NCBI GenBank assembly: GCA_947500575.1
Contig: CANMSI010000006.1
Coordinates: forward strand, 124,001-188,000
Length of the DNA: 64,000 nt
From: an uncultured Flavobacteriaceae bacterium
Lineage (GTDB): Bacteria; Bacteroidota; Bacteroidia; Flavobacteriales; Flavobacteriaceae
Reading direction: 5' to 3'
A program made the translations under genes and the position numbers. The notes below the pieces were generated by a model. It saw only the letters and a program-made list of their open reading frames with translations. It had not been told where the DNA came from and searched no databases. Below, in pieces: positions 44,466 to 52,349 of this stretch (the first letter of the stretch is position 1; every line of letters begins with the position of its first letter).

Positions 44466-44480
44466 AAGTTTAACTAACTA
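44466..44480. promoter_or_regulatory. Predicted MarR-family operator, site 3
   Basis: AAGTT-TAACT-AACTA, 46 nt upstream of the thioredoxin-like start. It differs from sites 1 and 2 by one arm base and shares CTAACTA with both. It lies in the divergent gap to the channel gene at 44586 and could affect both. Confidence 0.6.
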
Positions 44481-44585
44481 TAATATAATTTTATATTATT
44501 TTTTACAATTGAGGGTGTTTAGAAATCTTTTTTTTAAAGATGTCGTATCTTTAAAGTACACTATAAACAGCCACTTACAACTCGT

Positions 44586-45659
44586 ATGCAAAAACCAATA
44601 CATTTTCTTTTATGCTTGTTTTTATATAGTATTGGAACCGCGCAAGTAACCACAGATACACTTAAAGTGGGGTACACATCGGCTCCTCCCTTTATCATTG
44701 AATCCAATGATCAGCTAACAGGTATCAATATTTGGCTCTGGGAACGAGTTGCAAAAGACTTGGACCTGACCTACGAGCTAATTCCAATGAGTTTTTCTCC
44801 AATGCTAGATTCTTTGAGAACGAGTGCCATAGATGTTAGTATTAATCCACTTACTATTACTGGTGAGCGGAGTAAATATATGGAATTTACGCACTCCTTT
44901 TTTGCTTCTAATTCTACAATAGCCGTTTCCGAAACCTCTTCCTTCCAGAAGTTTATTCAGTTTGTTGAAAGTTTTTTCAATATTAATTTTTTAAAAGGCA
45001 TGTTTATTCTCTTTATAATCATCTTTTTATTTGGTTTGGCTGCCTGGTTCTTTGAAAAAAATAAGAACCCAGAACATTTTAGACCAGGATATCGTGGTAT
45101 ATGGGATGGTCTATGGTGGTCTGCAGTAACACTATCTACTGTGGGCTATGGAGACAAAGCCCCTAAAAGTAGGAACGGAAAAGTGGTGGCCTTAATCTTA
45201 ATGTTTGGGGGTTTGTTATTTATTTCTGGTCTCACAGCAAGTATAGCATCTAGTCTTACCGTGAACAAGTTGAGTAGCAATCCAGATAGTTTTAATGAAT
45301 TCAAAGAGTTGCCAGTGGGTTCCGTAAAGAACTCTAGTGCACATGGCTTTTTAAAGGATCATTTTTTTAAACAGATTGAAGTATATGATGGTGTCTCTCC
45401 CGGACTTACAGATCTTAAAAAAAGGAACATTGATGCTTTTCTCTATGATGAGCCCATTCTAAAATACCGAATCAAACAAGATTCTACTTTGAATAAAATC
45501 CAACTCTTACCGGTAAAATTTGACGTACAATTTTATGCTTTTGGTCTTGCTAAAGATCGGGTGCTATTGGAACAAGCTATATCACAGCGCATACTAGAAT
45601 TAATGGAAACTCAAGAATGGCAAATTCTCTTAAATGAATTTGGACTTACAGAACTTTAA
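44586..45659 (+). CDS. GluR0-like ligand-gated potassium channel
   Basis: A 357-residue protein that combines a periplasmic binding-protein domain with a K+ channel pore. After a signal peptide (to about residue 20), lobe 1 runs from 25-117 with R95 (ITGERSKYM). Then come membrane segment 1 (137-155), a pore loop with the exact K+ filter TVGYGD (185-190), membrane segment 2 (199-221) and lobe 2 (230-357). This is the order of prokaryotic ionotropic glutamate receptors of the GluR0 type. R95 fits the conserved Arg that holds the amino acid carboxylate. The ligand is not known. A tetramer in the inner membrane is expected. Confidence 0.88.
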   Translation: MQKPIHFLLCLFLYSIGTAQVTTDTLKVGYTSAPPFIIESNDQLTGINIWLWERVAKDLDLTYELIPMSFSPMLDSLRTSAIDVSINPLTITGERSKYMEFTHSFFASNSTIAVSETSSFQKFIQFVESFFNINFLKGMFILFIIIFLFGLAAWFFEKNKNPEHFRPGYRGIWDGLWWSAVTLSTVGYGDKAPKSRNGKVVALILMFGGLLFISGLTASIASSLTVNKLSSNPDSFNEFKELPVGSVKNSSAHGFLKDHFFKQIEVYDGVSPGLTDLKKRNIDAFLYDEPILKYRIKQDSTLNKIQLLPVKFDVQFYAFGLAKDRVLLEQAISQRILELMETQEWQILLNEFGLTEL

Positions 45660-45682
45660 AGGGTTTTTTAGACGATCTTATT

Positions 45683-46771
45683 TTATTGATAATGATTCAC
45701 AATTTTTTTAGCAACTAGGTCATATTCGCTCAACCCGGATAACTTGCTCATATAAAAAAATGCACGCACTGTTTTTATAACATCGACTCCTTTTTCATTT
45801 CCTAGAAAAGTTTCCCCTCCTGGAAAGACCCGGGTATTTCCTTCCGTAGAAATTTCTCCGGAAGCTAGGATTCTGGATTTTTGCCAAGCCGCTGCACAAC
45901 TGAGAGCTTCTTGGAGTCTACTTTTTGTGGTTAAATCTGTGGTTGGAATTAAACTAAAGAATTCTAGTCCTAATTGGAGGGCTACTCCATTATAGCTAGA
46001 GTCCCATCCGCCTCCTTCAATAAAGTATCCTAAGTCTAGATCTCTTTGTGCCATGGCCTTATTCGCAAAGTCTAAGCCAATGTCTTGTGTATCTATTTGG
46101 TGCAAATACCTCCCTAAACTATAGAATGCTATTGCATTAAATAGTAGCCTATTTGGTGCCTTACTATCTACCATGTACAATACATCTTTGTTCTTTTTAA
46201 GATATGATAACATCCTTTCAATTTTGGGTTTTAAGGCTTCAATCTGTTGCCTTATTGGTTCAAGGAAAGAAGCAGTTTGATACCATTTAGATTCCATAAT
46301 ACTCTGTAAACTTATACCTAAACTATAGGCAAAGAATGCGGTGCCACTTGCTAAGGCTGCATCTGAGGGTGGCATATAATCGGGAGAGTTTAATAAGTAG
46401 TTAGGGGCACTAAATTGAAAATCACCCTCGGGTTTTTGAAATGAAAAGGCATATTCCACGCTTTTTATAAAAGAAGTAAGTGCCTCCGTACTTTCAAATT
46501 GAATGGCGTAATCTGTAAGTCGAGTTATATTTAATTGAAAACGGACATGGAAATAACCCTCTTTATTCCTTCCTAAGGCGCCAAGCGCATTCGGCTGTTC
46601 CGTTAATGCTGTAAATAGGTTAGAAGGTATACCTTCTAATAGGTCGGTATAACCATAGGTAGTATTAAGTGCTGTAATGATGCAATTCTCTGTTTCATTA
46701 GAACTACTATCTGAACCACAGGAAGCAAAAATGAATAGATTGAAAAAGAAAAAAATAGCTTTGTATTGCAT
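45683..46771 (-). CDS. Lipoprotein with predicted alpha-helical toroid, function unknown
   Basis: A 362-residue protein with a lipoprotein signal (lipobox FASC, Cys near residue 18, followed by GSDSSS). The rest is helical with repeated aromatic segments (FYSLGRYLHQID; YFIEGGGWDSSYNGVALQLGLEFF). The GGWDSSYNGVALQ block resembles (alpha/alpha) toroid glycan-active proteins, but no catalytic pattern can be assigned. A long inverted repeat lies 4 nt upstream of the start codon. Confidence 0.72.
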   Translation of the reverse strand: MQYKAIFFFFNLFIFASCGSDSSSNETENCIITALNTTYGYTDLLEGIPSNLFTALTEQPNALGALGRNKEGYFHVRFQLNITRLTDYAIQFESTEALTSFIKSVEYAFSFQKPEGDFQFSAPNYLLNSPDYMPPSDAALASGTAFFAYSLGISLQSIMESKWYQTASFLEPIRQQIEALKPKIERMLSYLKKNKDVLYMVDSKAPNRLLFNAIAFYSLGRYLHQIDTQDIGLDFANKAMAQRDLDLGYFIEGGGWDSSYNGVALQLGLEFFSLIPTTDLTTKSRLQEALSCAAAWQKSRILASGEISTEGNTRVFPGGETFLGNEKGVDVIKTVRAFFYMSKLSGLSEYDLVAKKIVNHYQ

Positions 46772-46774
46772 AGA

Positions 46775-46798
46775 TCTTATACTTAAGTATGTATAAGA
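46775..46798. promoter_or_regulatory. Inverted repeat TCTTATAC-N8-GTATAAGA
   Basis: An 8-bp dyad with an 8-nt spacer, 4 nt upstream of the lipoprotein start on the minus strand. The centre also contains the perfect palindrome ATACTTAAGTAT. It could be an operator or an mRNA hairpin at the ribosome entry. Confidence 0.5.
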
Positions 46799-46839
46799 CC
46801 ATTTAATGGGGCAAAGGGTTTAACTTCCTTTTGCAATAT

Positions 46840-47352
46840 TTAGGAATTTTCCTGATTCATCTGGAACAACAAAGCATCCATTCCTTCAAAGGCTTTTATC
46901 ATTCCTTCCTCAAAACCATATTGCAGGCTCGCTTCTAATTGTTCTAAGCTGGAATAGGTAGTAAGATGTTCTATACGGGTTTTAGCTTCTAGAGTTTTAA
47001 ATGAAACATGGTAATCTGACACTGGAAATTCATTATTTACTTGACCACTTTCATCAGAAAAGCAATCTTTCCCAGAAAAGCTGGTATGCAATAGGATGTT
47101 TTCATAAGTCGTAATTCCCCAATGTTCTTCGCCAGCAGGTCCTCGCATCACATAAAACCGTTGTCCACCTTCTTTAAATTCCATGGATTTTGTGGTAGAT
47201 ACCCATTCTTTTGAGCCCCACCATTGATCTACAATTTTAGGGATAGTCCATGCGTCCCAAACAAGCGCAAGTTCTGCTGCGAATTCTCGCTGTACAGAGA
47301 TGGTATTGGTTTTCTTATTCACAGAAAAGTTAAAAAGCAAGTCGTTGTTCAT
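46840..47352 (-). CDS. SRPBCC / AHSA1-family protein
   Basis: A 170-residue protein of the START-like SRPBCC superfamily (AHSA1 type). It has the typical [27 protein letters not shown] and a C-terminal helix [17 protein letters not shown]. These proteins form a hydrophobic pocket; the ligand is unknown. The start overlaps the ArsR stop by 4 nt (ATGA), the common ArsR-AHSA1 gene pair. Confidence 0.88.
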   Translation of the reverse strand: MNNDLLFNFSVNKKTNTISVQREFAAELALVWDAWTIPKIVDQWWGSKEWVSTTKSMEFKEGGQRFYVMRGPAGEEHWGITTYENILLHTSFSGKDCFSDESGQVNNEFPVSDYHVSFKTLEAKTRIEHLTTYSSLEQLEASLQYGFEEGMIKAFEGMDALLFQMNQENS

Positions 47353-47675
47353 GATTTCTCTTTTTTAATGGTTTGCAATACCTGATCGAGTTCCTTAAAC
47401 CGCTGTTCCCAAATTTGTCTGAATTGATCCAGCCATATATCAATGGTCTTCATCTTTGAGACGTCGAGTTGATAATATATTTCACGCCCTTTCCGATCTT
47501 TTTTTACCAATTCGCATTCGGTTAAAATTTGAATGTGTTTAGAAACGGTAGGCCTTGCAGTGTCAAAATTAGCTGCAATTGCGCCAGCTGTCATGGACTG
47601 AGATGCCAGTAAGAGAAGTATAGATCGTCTTGTAGGGTCTGCAATGGCTTGGAAAACATCTCGTCTTAAATTCAT
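47349..47675 (-). CDS. ArsR-family transcriptional regulator
   Basis: A 108-residue winged-helix repressor ([45 protein letters not shown]). It lacks the metal-binding ELCVCDL motif of classic ArsR, so it probably does not sense arsenic. Such versions paired with AHSA1 proteins are widespread. Two tandem dyads lie directly upstream of the start codon, suggesting autoregulation of the ArsR-SRPBCC pair. Confidence 0.9.
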   Translation of the reverse strand: MNLRRDVFQAIADPTRRSILLLLASQSMTAGAIAANFDTARPTVSKHIQILTECELVKKDRKGREIYYQLDVSKMKTIDIWLDQFRQIWEQRFKELDQVLQTIKKEKS

Positions 47676-47678
47676 TAT

Positions 47679-47722
47679 GAAGTCATTTGGCTACAAATAT
47701 AACAAGAAGCCATTTAACTACA
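47679..47722. promoter_or_regulatory. Tandem ArsR operator candidate
   Basis: Two copies of GAAGYCATTTRRCTACA, at 47679-47695 and 47706-47722, 27 nt apart with three differences. Each contains an imperfect dyad (AGYCA/TRRCT). They begin 3 nt upstream of the ArsR start codon. Confidence 0.6.
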
Positions 47723-47751
47723 TAATATTTTTGATATTTTTTTTGGAGTCT

Positions 47752-48501
47752 TTATTCAGTAGTGCTAAAAAGAGATTTTGTATATGTCAGTAATGCTATA
47801 CCACCCACGCTTCCGTGTCCAGGGATAACTGTTTTAACACTTGGATATGCTTTCTGGATTTCTGTTATAGTTTGTGGCCATGCCAATACGTTGGCATCTT
47901 CTAAATTGCCTTTACCAGCTTTTAACGATTTTACCATACACCCACCAAATAAAAGCTGCTCTTGTGGTACGTAACAAACAATATTATCTTTAGTATGAGC
48001 TTCTCCAAAATACCGATTCACAATAGTGCTTTCTCCAACGGTAAGTTCCATAGTTTCGTCAAAACCAATTTGTGGTGGTGTAAATCCCTTTTTTGCTGCC
48101 ATTTGTAGTGTTTGGTTATGCCCAAAAGAAGGAATCCCTAATTTGTGAAATGCTGCTAAACCAGCTAAGCAATCTGCATGGAAGTGGGTAGTCACCACAG
48201 CGGTAACATCGGAAAGTTTTTGTTCAGCAACCCATTTTATTAGCTCCAGTGATACTTCTTCATTTATAGGTGTGTCTATAATCACTGCTTCTCTATTGTT
48301 TAAATATACCAAACCATTACAAGCTACTTTTCCGAAAGACTCGGTTTCCAAATATGAAATATGTACAAAACTATTAGGGGAAATTTCTAGTATTTTAAGA
48401 GTAGGAGAGTGATAGGCAATTTTTTTTTGCTGGGTCGTTTTACACTGTATCAAAATAAATGCAAAACAGAGCAAAACAGATGGTAGTAGTTTCTGGTGCA
48501 T
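47752..48501 (-). CDS. Subclass B1 metallo-beta-lactamase
   Basis: A 249-residue protein of the B1 metallo-beta-lactamase family. All zinc ligands are present: H106-x-H108-x-D110 (HFHADC), H169 (GEAH), C188 (GGCMVKS) and H229 (PGHG). K191, which holds the substrate carboxylate in B1 enzymes, is also kept. The signal region ends in FILIQC, so the mature protein may be a lipoprotein (Cys20), although Gln before the Cys is unusual. It likely hydrolyses beta-lactams including carbapenems. ATG at 48499-48501 is chosen; an upstream ATG adds 10 residues. No mobile element is nearby. Confidence 0.9.
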   Translation of the reverse strand: MHQKLLPSVLLCFAFILIQCKTTQQKKIAYHSPTLKILEISPNSFVHISYLETESFGKVACNGLVYLNNREAVIIDTPINEEVSLELIKWVAEQKLSDVTAVVTTHFHADCLAGLAAFHKLGIPSFGHNQTLQMAAKKGFTPPQIGFDETMELTVGESTIVNRYFGEAHTKDNIVCYVPQEQLLFGGCMVKSLKAGKGNLEDANVLAWPQTITEIQKAYPSVKTVIPGHGSVGGIALLTYTKSLFSTTE

Positions 48502-48569
48502 AAGGAGTAGAATTAGCAAGTTTGTTGACAATAATGAAGTCTTCCAATAATTAAAATTACCTTTAAAAA

Positions 48570-48944
48570 ATGGAAAAGCAGAAGTTAGAAAAACTTATTT
48601 TTATTTACAATGCAAATGCTGGTATTCGCAATGCGCTATTAGATGGTGCTCATAAGATAGTAAGCCCTGCTACTTATACTTGTAAACTATGCAGTATTAC
48701 GTATGGGGCTTTTAGGGAGAAAAAAATATGGAAACGATATAGAACGCAGCACGATCTCCCCATGGAGTTTTTATACAAGGACGGGTTTACGAAGGCATAT
48801 GCTTCTAAGTTTGGTAGTAAATTTACCTTCCCCATTGTGCTTGGAGTAACTGTAAACGGTCTAGAAGTATATATTAAAACGGAAGAATTAGTGTCAATGA
48901 ATAATACTGAAGATTTAATCAAATTGCTAGAAGAAAGAACTTAA
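48570..48944 (+). CDS. Conserved hypothetical protein
   Basis: A 124-residue cytoplasmic protein with no signal peptide. It has a CKLC motif (about residues 38-41) after LDGAHKIVSPATYT, and a block FTFPIVLGVTVNGLEVYIKTEELVSM. The sequence has the feel of a small conserved flavobacterial family, but I cannot assign a fold or role. It is divergent from the metallo-beta-lactamase with a 68-nt gap and convergent with engB. Confidence 0.72.
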   Translation: MEKQKLEKLIFIYNANAGIRNALLDGAHKIVSPATYTCKLCSITYGAFREKKIWKRYRTQHDLPMEFLYKDGFTKAYASKFGSKFTFPIVLGVTVNGLEVYIKTEELVSMNNTEDLIKLLEERT

Positions 48945-48958
48945 TTTATGAGTTATTT

Positions 48959-49570
48959 TTACTGTTGATTTCTAAATTCAGTATTTACAGCATCTATATA
49001 TTGTAGTACATGATCTCTACCAATGTACTTGGATGAAGAGGTAATAAAGTGATTAGGAGCTTCTGCCCAAACACCAGCTAAAAGCTCTTTCATATAGGCT
49101 TCTACATTTTTAACAATAACACTCGGTTTTAATTTATCAGCTTTGGTGAAAATAATACTGAACGGAATTTGATGTTCCCCCAACCACTCCATAAAATCTA
49201 GATCTACTTTTTGCGGTTCATGTCTAATATCAATTAAAACAAAAGCACTTACTAGTTGTTTGCGATGCTTAAAATAATCCGTGATGTATTTCTGAAATAC
49301 TTTTTTACTTCGCTTGGATACGCGCGCATAACCATAACCAGGTAAATCTACCAAAAACCAGTTTTCGTTTATTTTAAAATGATTAATAAGTTGAGTTTTA
49401 CCGGGTCTTCCAGAAGTTTTTGCTAAATTTTTTCGATCCGTTAGCATATTAATTAGGGAAGATTTTCCCACATTAGAACGACCTATAAATGCATATTCCG
49501 GAAGCAGTTCCTTAGGACATTTGTCTACATTGGAATTGCTCATTACGAAGTGGGCCGAAGTAATTTTCAC
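48959..49570 (-). CDS. engB: Ribosome biogenesis GTPase YsxC/EngB
   Basis: A 203-residue TRAFAC GTPase. G1 is GRSNVGKSS (about residue 31), G2/G3 are TSGRPGKTQ and DLPGYG, and G4 is TKAD. The length matches the single-domain EngB family. It acts in late assembly of the large ribosomal subunit. It lies 41 nt after the alpha/beta hydrolase gene on the same strand. Confidence 0.95.
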   Translation of the reverse strand: MKITSAHFVMSNSNVDKCPKELLPEYAFIGRSNVGKSSLINMLTDRKNLAKTSGRPGKTQLINHFKINENWFLVDLPGYGYARVSKRSKKVFQKYITDYFKHRKQLVSAFVLIDIRHEPQKVDLDFMEWLGEHQIPFSIIFTKADKLKPSVIVKNVEAYMKELLAGVWAEAPNHFITSSSKYIGRDHVLQYIDAVNTEFRNQQ

Positions 49571-49611
49571 TGTTTGGATATTTGGTATTGCTACGTATAA
49601 AAAGGCTAATC

Positions 49612-50376
49612 CTAGAATTTTCTTTTTTGCAACCAGTTGTCTAAAAGGACATTAAATTCTTCTGGATGTTCCATCATAGGGGCATGTCCACATTTTTTTA
49701 TCCAGAAAAGATCTGAGTCTGGGAGTAATTCGTGAAATTCAGTGGCTACATTTGGGGGGGTCACTGTATCATCTTCGCCCCAAATAATGCAGGTGGGTGT
49801 CTGCATATGAGGGAGGTCTTTGGACATATTATGTCGAATGGCGCTTTTAGCAATTGCTAATGTTTTTACTAGTTTCATTCGGTCGTTGACGGTGGCAAAA
49901 ACTTCGTCTACAATTTCCTTGGTTGCTACTGCTGGATCATAGAATACATCTTGGGCTTTCTTTTTAATAAATTCGTAATCGCCTCTTTTGGGATATCCAT
50001 CACCCATGGCACTTTCGTATAAACCAGAACTTCCAGTGATCACTAGCGCTTTCACCATTTCAGGGTACATCTTGGTGTGCAGTAAACCAATATGTCCTCC
50101 CAAAGAATTTCCTAACAAAATGACATCTTTTAGACCCTTAAATTCAATAAACCGTTCTAAAAACTTTGCAAAGCTTTTTACATTGGTTTTTATAAGAGGC
50201 ATATCATAAATTGGTAATTCCGGAACCAGCACTTTGTATCCTTTTTTTGGAAAATGCTCCATTACACCGTGGAAATTACTCAATCCGCCCATGAGTCCAT
50301 GTAATATAATTATAGGAGAACCTTCACCTACCTCTATATACCGATATTTTCCTTCTGTAATAATCTTTTCTTCCAT
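49612..50376 (-). CDS. Alpha/beta-fold hydrolase
   Basis: A 254-residue alpha/beta hydrolase. The nucleophile is in GNSLGGH (Ser about residue 91), the oxyanion segment is LHGLMGG, the acid is in WGEDD and the His in CGHAPMMEHPEEF. The triad is complete. Substrates of this broad family cannot be told from sequence. No signal peptide is seen. It shares a divergent upstream region of 270 nt with mraZ. Confidence 0.85.
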   Translation of the reverse strand: MEEKIITEGKYRYIEVGEGSPIIILHGLMGGLSNFHGVMEHFPKKGYKVLVPELPIYDMPLIKTNVKSFAKFLERFIEFKGLKDVILLGNSLGGHIGLLHTKMYPEMVKALVITGSSGLYESAMGDGYPKRGDYEFIKKKAQDVFYDPAVATKEIVDEVFATVNDRMKLVKTLAIAKSAIRHNMSKDLPHMQTPTCIIWGEDDTVTPPNVATEFHELLPDSDLFWIKKCGHAPMMEHPEEFNVLLDNWLQKRKF

Positions 50377-50573
50377 TCAGGATAACTTCTTATCTCAGTT
50401 GGCAAATATAGGCATTTCCGCCTAATAGCAATACCTTTGTGGGAATCGGTATTGGAGGCTTTAATAGCTTGATTTTTGCAAATAACGTGCGTCTTCTCCC
50501 ACGGTTTAATGGCTTCTTATTCTTCACTTTAGCGCTTCATTTGGTCTAATAAACAGATAATTTATCAACAAAG

Positions 50574-50600
50574 TGGTAAATTGTGGTAAATTGTGGTAAT
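50574..50600 (+). promoter_or_regulatory. MraZ box: three direct repeats
   Basis: GTGGTAA occurs at 50574, 50584 and 50594, that is three copies at exactly one helical turn (10 nt), upstream of mraZ. MraZ is known to bind short G-rich direct repeats of this kind in its own promoter and repress the dcw operon. Confidence 0.8.
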
Positions 50601-50609
50601 AATTTCTAT

Positions 50610-50617
50610 ATATTTGA
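50610..50617 (+). promoter_or_regulatory. -7 box of the mraZ promoter
   Basis: TATATTTG is an exact TAnnTTTG match, 30 nt before the mraZ start. The MraZ repeats occupy the place of the -33 element, and TTG occurs in each repeat, though at 15 or 25 nt spacing. Confidence 0.55.
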
Positions 50618-50646
50618 GTTATTAAACCAAAATCAACCACTTTAAA

Positions 50647-51111
50647 GTGATCAGTTTTATAGGAACATACGAGTGTAAGGCCGATGTTAAGGGTAGGGTA
50701 ATGGTCCCTGTGACCCTTAAGAATCAGATGTCTCCTATTTTAAATCAGGGTTTTGTTATTAAGCGATCGGTTTTTCAGCCTTGTTTAGAGTTGTATCCCA
50801 TGGAAGAATGGAATCTATTGATGCAGCAAATGAATAAGAAAAATAGATTCAAGAAAAAGAATAATGATTTTATACGCACATTTTCTGCGGGAGTTAAACC
50901 TATTGAAATTGATGCAACAGGGAGGTTACTCATTCCAAAAGATTTAGTAACCATCGCTAATATTAGTAAAGAGGTGGTGTTGAGTTCAGCGATCAATATT
51001 ATTGAGATTTGGGACAAGGATAGTTATGAAAAAGTAATTGAGGAAACCGCTGAAGATTTTGCGGCATTAGCAGAAGAGGTAATGGGAGATGATGGAGACG
51101 AACTATCATAA
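50647..51111 (+). CDS. mraZ: Division/cell wall cluster transcriptional repressor MraZ
   Basis: A 154-residue protein with two AbrB-like swapped-hairpin domains (FIGTYECKADVKGRVMVPVTLKNQ; FSAGVKPIEIDATGRLLIPKDLV). It forms ring-shaped oligomers that bind repeats in its own promoter. The start is GTG 50647. It is the first gene of the dcw cluster and its end overlaps rsmH by 23 nt. Confidence 0.95.
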   Translation: MISFIGTYECKADVKGRVMVPVTLKNQMSPILNQGFVIKRSVFQPCLELYPMEEWNLLMQQMNKKNRFKKKNNDFIRTFSAGVKPIEIDATGRLLIPKDLVTIANISKEVVLSSAINIIEIWDKDSYEKVIEETAEDFAALAEEVMGDDGDELS

Positions 51112-51994
51112 GCCGGTACTCCTAAAGGAGTCTGTTGCTGGTCTCTTGATAAAAGAAAATGGTATTTACGTAGATGTAACCTTTGGAGGCGGAGGACATT
51201 CAAAAGAAATACTAAAACAGCTTGGTCCAAAAGGCAGGTTGTTGGCATTTGATCAGGATGAGGCAGCTTTGGAAAATATAATTGATGATGAGCGTTTTCA
51301 GCTGATTCATGAAAATTTTAGGTACATCCAACAATTTTTAAAGTTCTATGGCATTCGGAAAGTAGATGGTATTTTGGCAGATTTTGGTGTTTCCTCTCAT
51401 CAGTTTGATACAGCAGAACGCGGATTTTCTACCCGTTTTGATGCAGCCTTGGATATGCGAATGACGCAACGAAATACCAAATCTGCGCATGAAGTGGTTA
51501 ACACTTATTCGTATGATGATTTAAGAAATGTATTATTTGGGTATGGAGATTTGCGGAATGCAAATGCCATGGCTAAAACGATTATAGCTGCAAGGGAAGA
51601 ACAATTGATTACAACCACTGCAGCTCTGAAAACAGTATTGCAACCTTTTTTGCCCCAGCATAAAGAGCATAAGATTTTGGCGCAGATCTATCAGGCAATT
51701 CGTATCGAAGTGAACCAAGAAATAGCGGTGATCAAGGAATTTTTAGCGCAAACTCCTGCCTTATTAGATCAAGGCGGGAGGCTTAGTGTAATAAGTTATC
51801 ACTCTTTGGAAGATCGCTTGGTAAAGCGTTTCATAAGAGCAGGGCAATTTGAAGGTGAGCCTGAAAAGGATTTTTATGGCAATATAGATGTGCCATTTAA
51901 GAAAGTTGGCGGACTTATAATCCCCTCCAAAGAAGAAATTAAACAAAATAATAGGGCGCGGAGTGCAAAACTCAGAATTGCGCAACGAATATAA
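51089..51994 (+). CDS. rsmH: 16S rRNA (cytosine-1402-N4)-methyltransferase
   Basis: A 301-residue RsmH (MraW). The SAM-binding motif is VDVTFGGGGHSKEIL near residue 30, and DFGVSSHQFD and ISYHSLEDRLVKRF are family blocks. It methylates C1402 in the ribosomal P site. The start at 51089 is followed by a second ATG at 51092, which may be the real start. It overlaps mraZ, as is common in dcw clusters. Confidence 0.95.
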   Translation: MMETNYHKPVLLKESVAGLLIKENGIYVDVTFGGGGHSKEILKQLGPKGRLLAFDQDEAALENIIDDERFQLIHENFRYIQQFLKFYGIRKVDGILADFGVSSHQFDTAERGFSTRFDAALDMRMTQRNTKSAHEVVNTYSYDDLRNVLFGYGDLRNANAMAKTIIAAREEQLITTTAALKTVLQPFLPQHKEHKILAQIYQAIRIEVNQEIAVIKEFLAQTPALLDQGGRLSVISYHSLEDRLVKRFIRAGQFEGEPEKDFYGNIDVPFKKVGGLIIPSKEEIKQNNRARSAKLRIAQRI

Positions 51995-52025
51995 AGTGCA
52001 TCGCTCTAGCGTCGGTAAGAAATAA

Positions 52026-52349
52026 ATGATGGTAAAAAAAGGAATTTTAGATGTTTTAAAAGGGCGGTTTTTAATTAGCGGAGATGCTCCTAAGAATTGG
52101 CTGTTTATCCTATTTGCTTCCTTTTTAGCTGCCGTAATGATTGCTAGTTCGCACAGTGCAGATAGGAAAGTACATAAGGTAGCTGCTATGAACGAAGAAG
52201 TAAAAGAATTAAGGAGTCAGTTTGTAGATGTAAGATATGATCTACAGCAGCTAAAACTAGAATCGACCATTTTAAAAACAGTGGCCGAAAAAGGGCTTGA
52301 GCCTTCCGAAACACCACCAAAAAAAATAAGAGTTAAAACACAGCAATAG
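52026..52349 (+). CDS. ftsL: Cell division protein FtsL (divisome bitopic protein)
   Basis: A 107-residue protein with a short cytoplasmic N-terminus, one membrane segment (NWLFILFASFLAAVMIASSH, about residues 24-43) and a coiled coil with leucine heptads (VKELRSQFVDVRYDLQQLKLESTILKTV). Sequence alone is weak for this family, but topology and the position between rsmH and ftsI identify it. Its stop shares one base with the ftsI start. Confidence 0.85.
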   Translation: MMVKKGILDVLKGRFLISGDAPKNWLFILFASFLAAVMIASSHSADRKVHKVAAMNEEVKELRSQFVDVRYDLQQLKLESTILKTVAEKGLEPSETPPKKIRVKTQQ

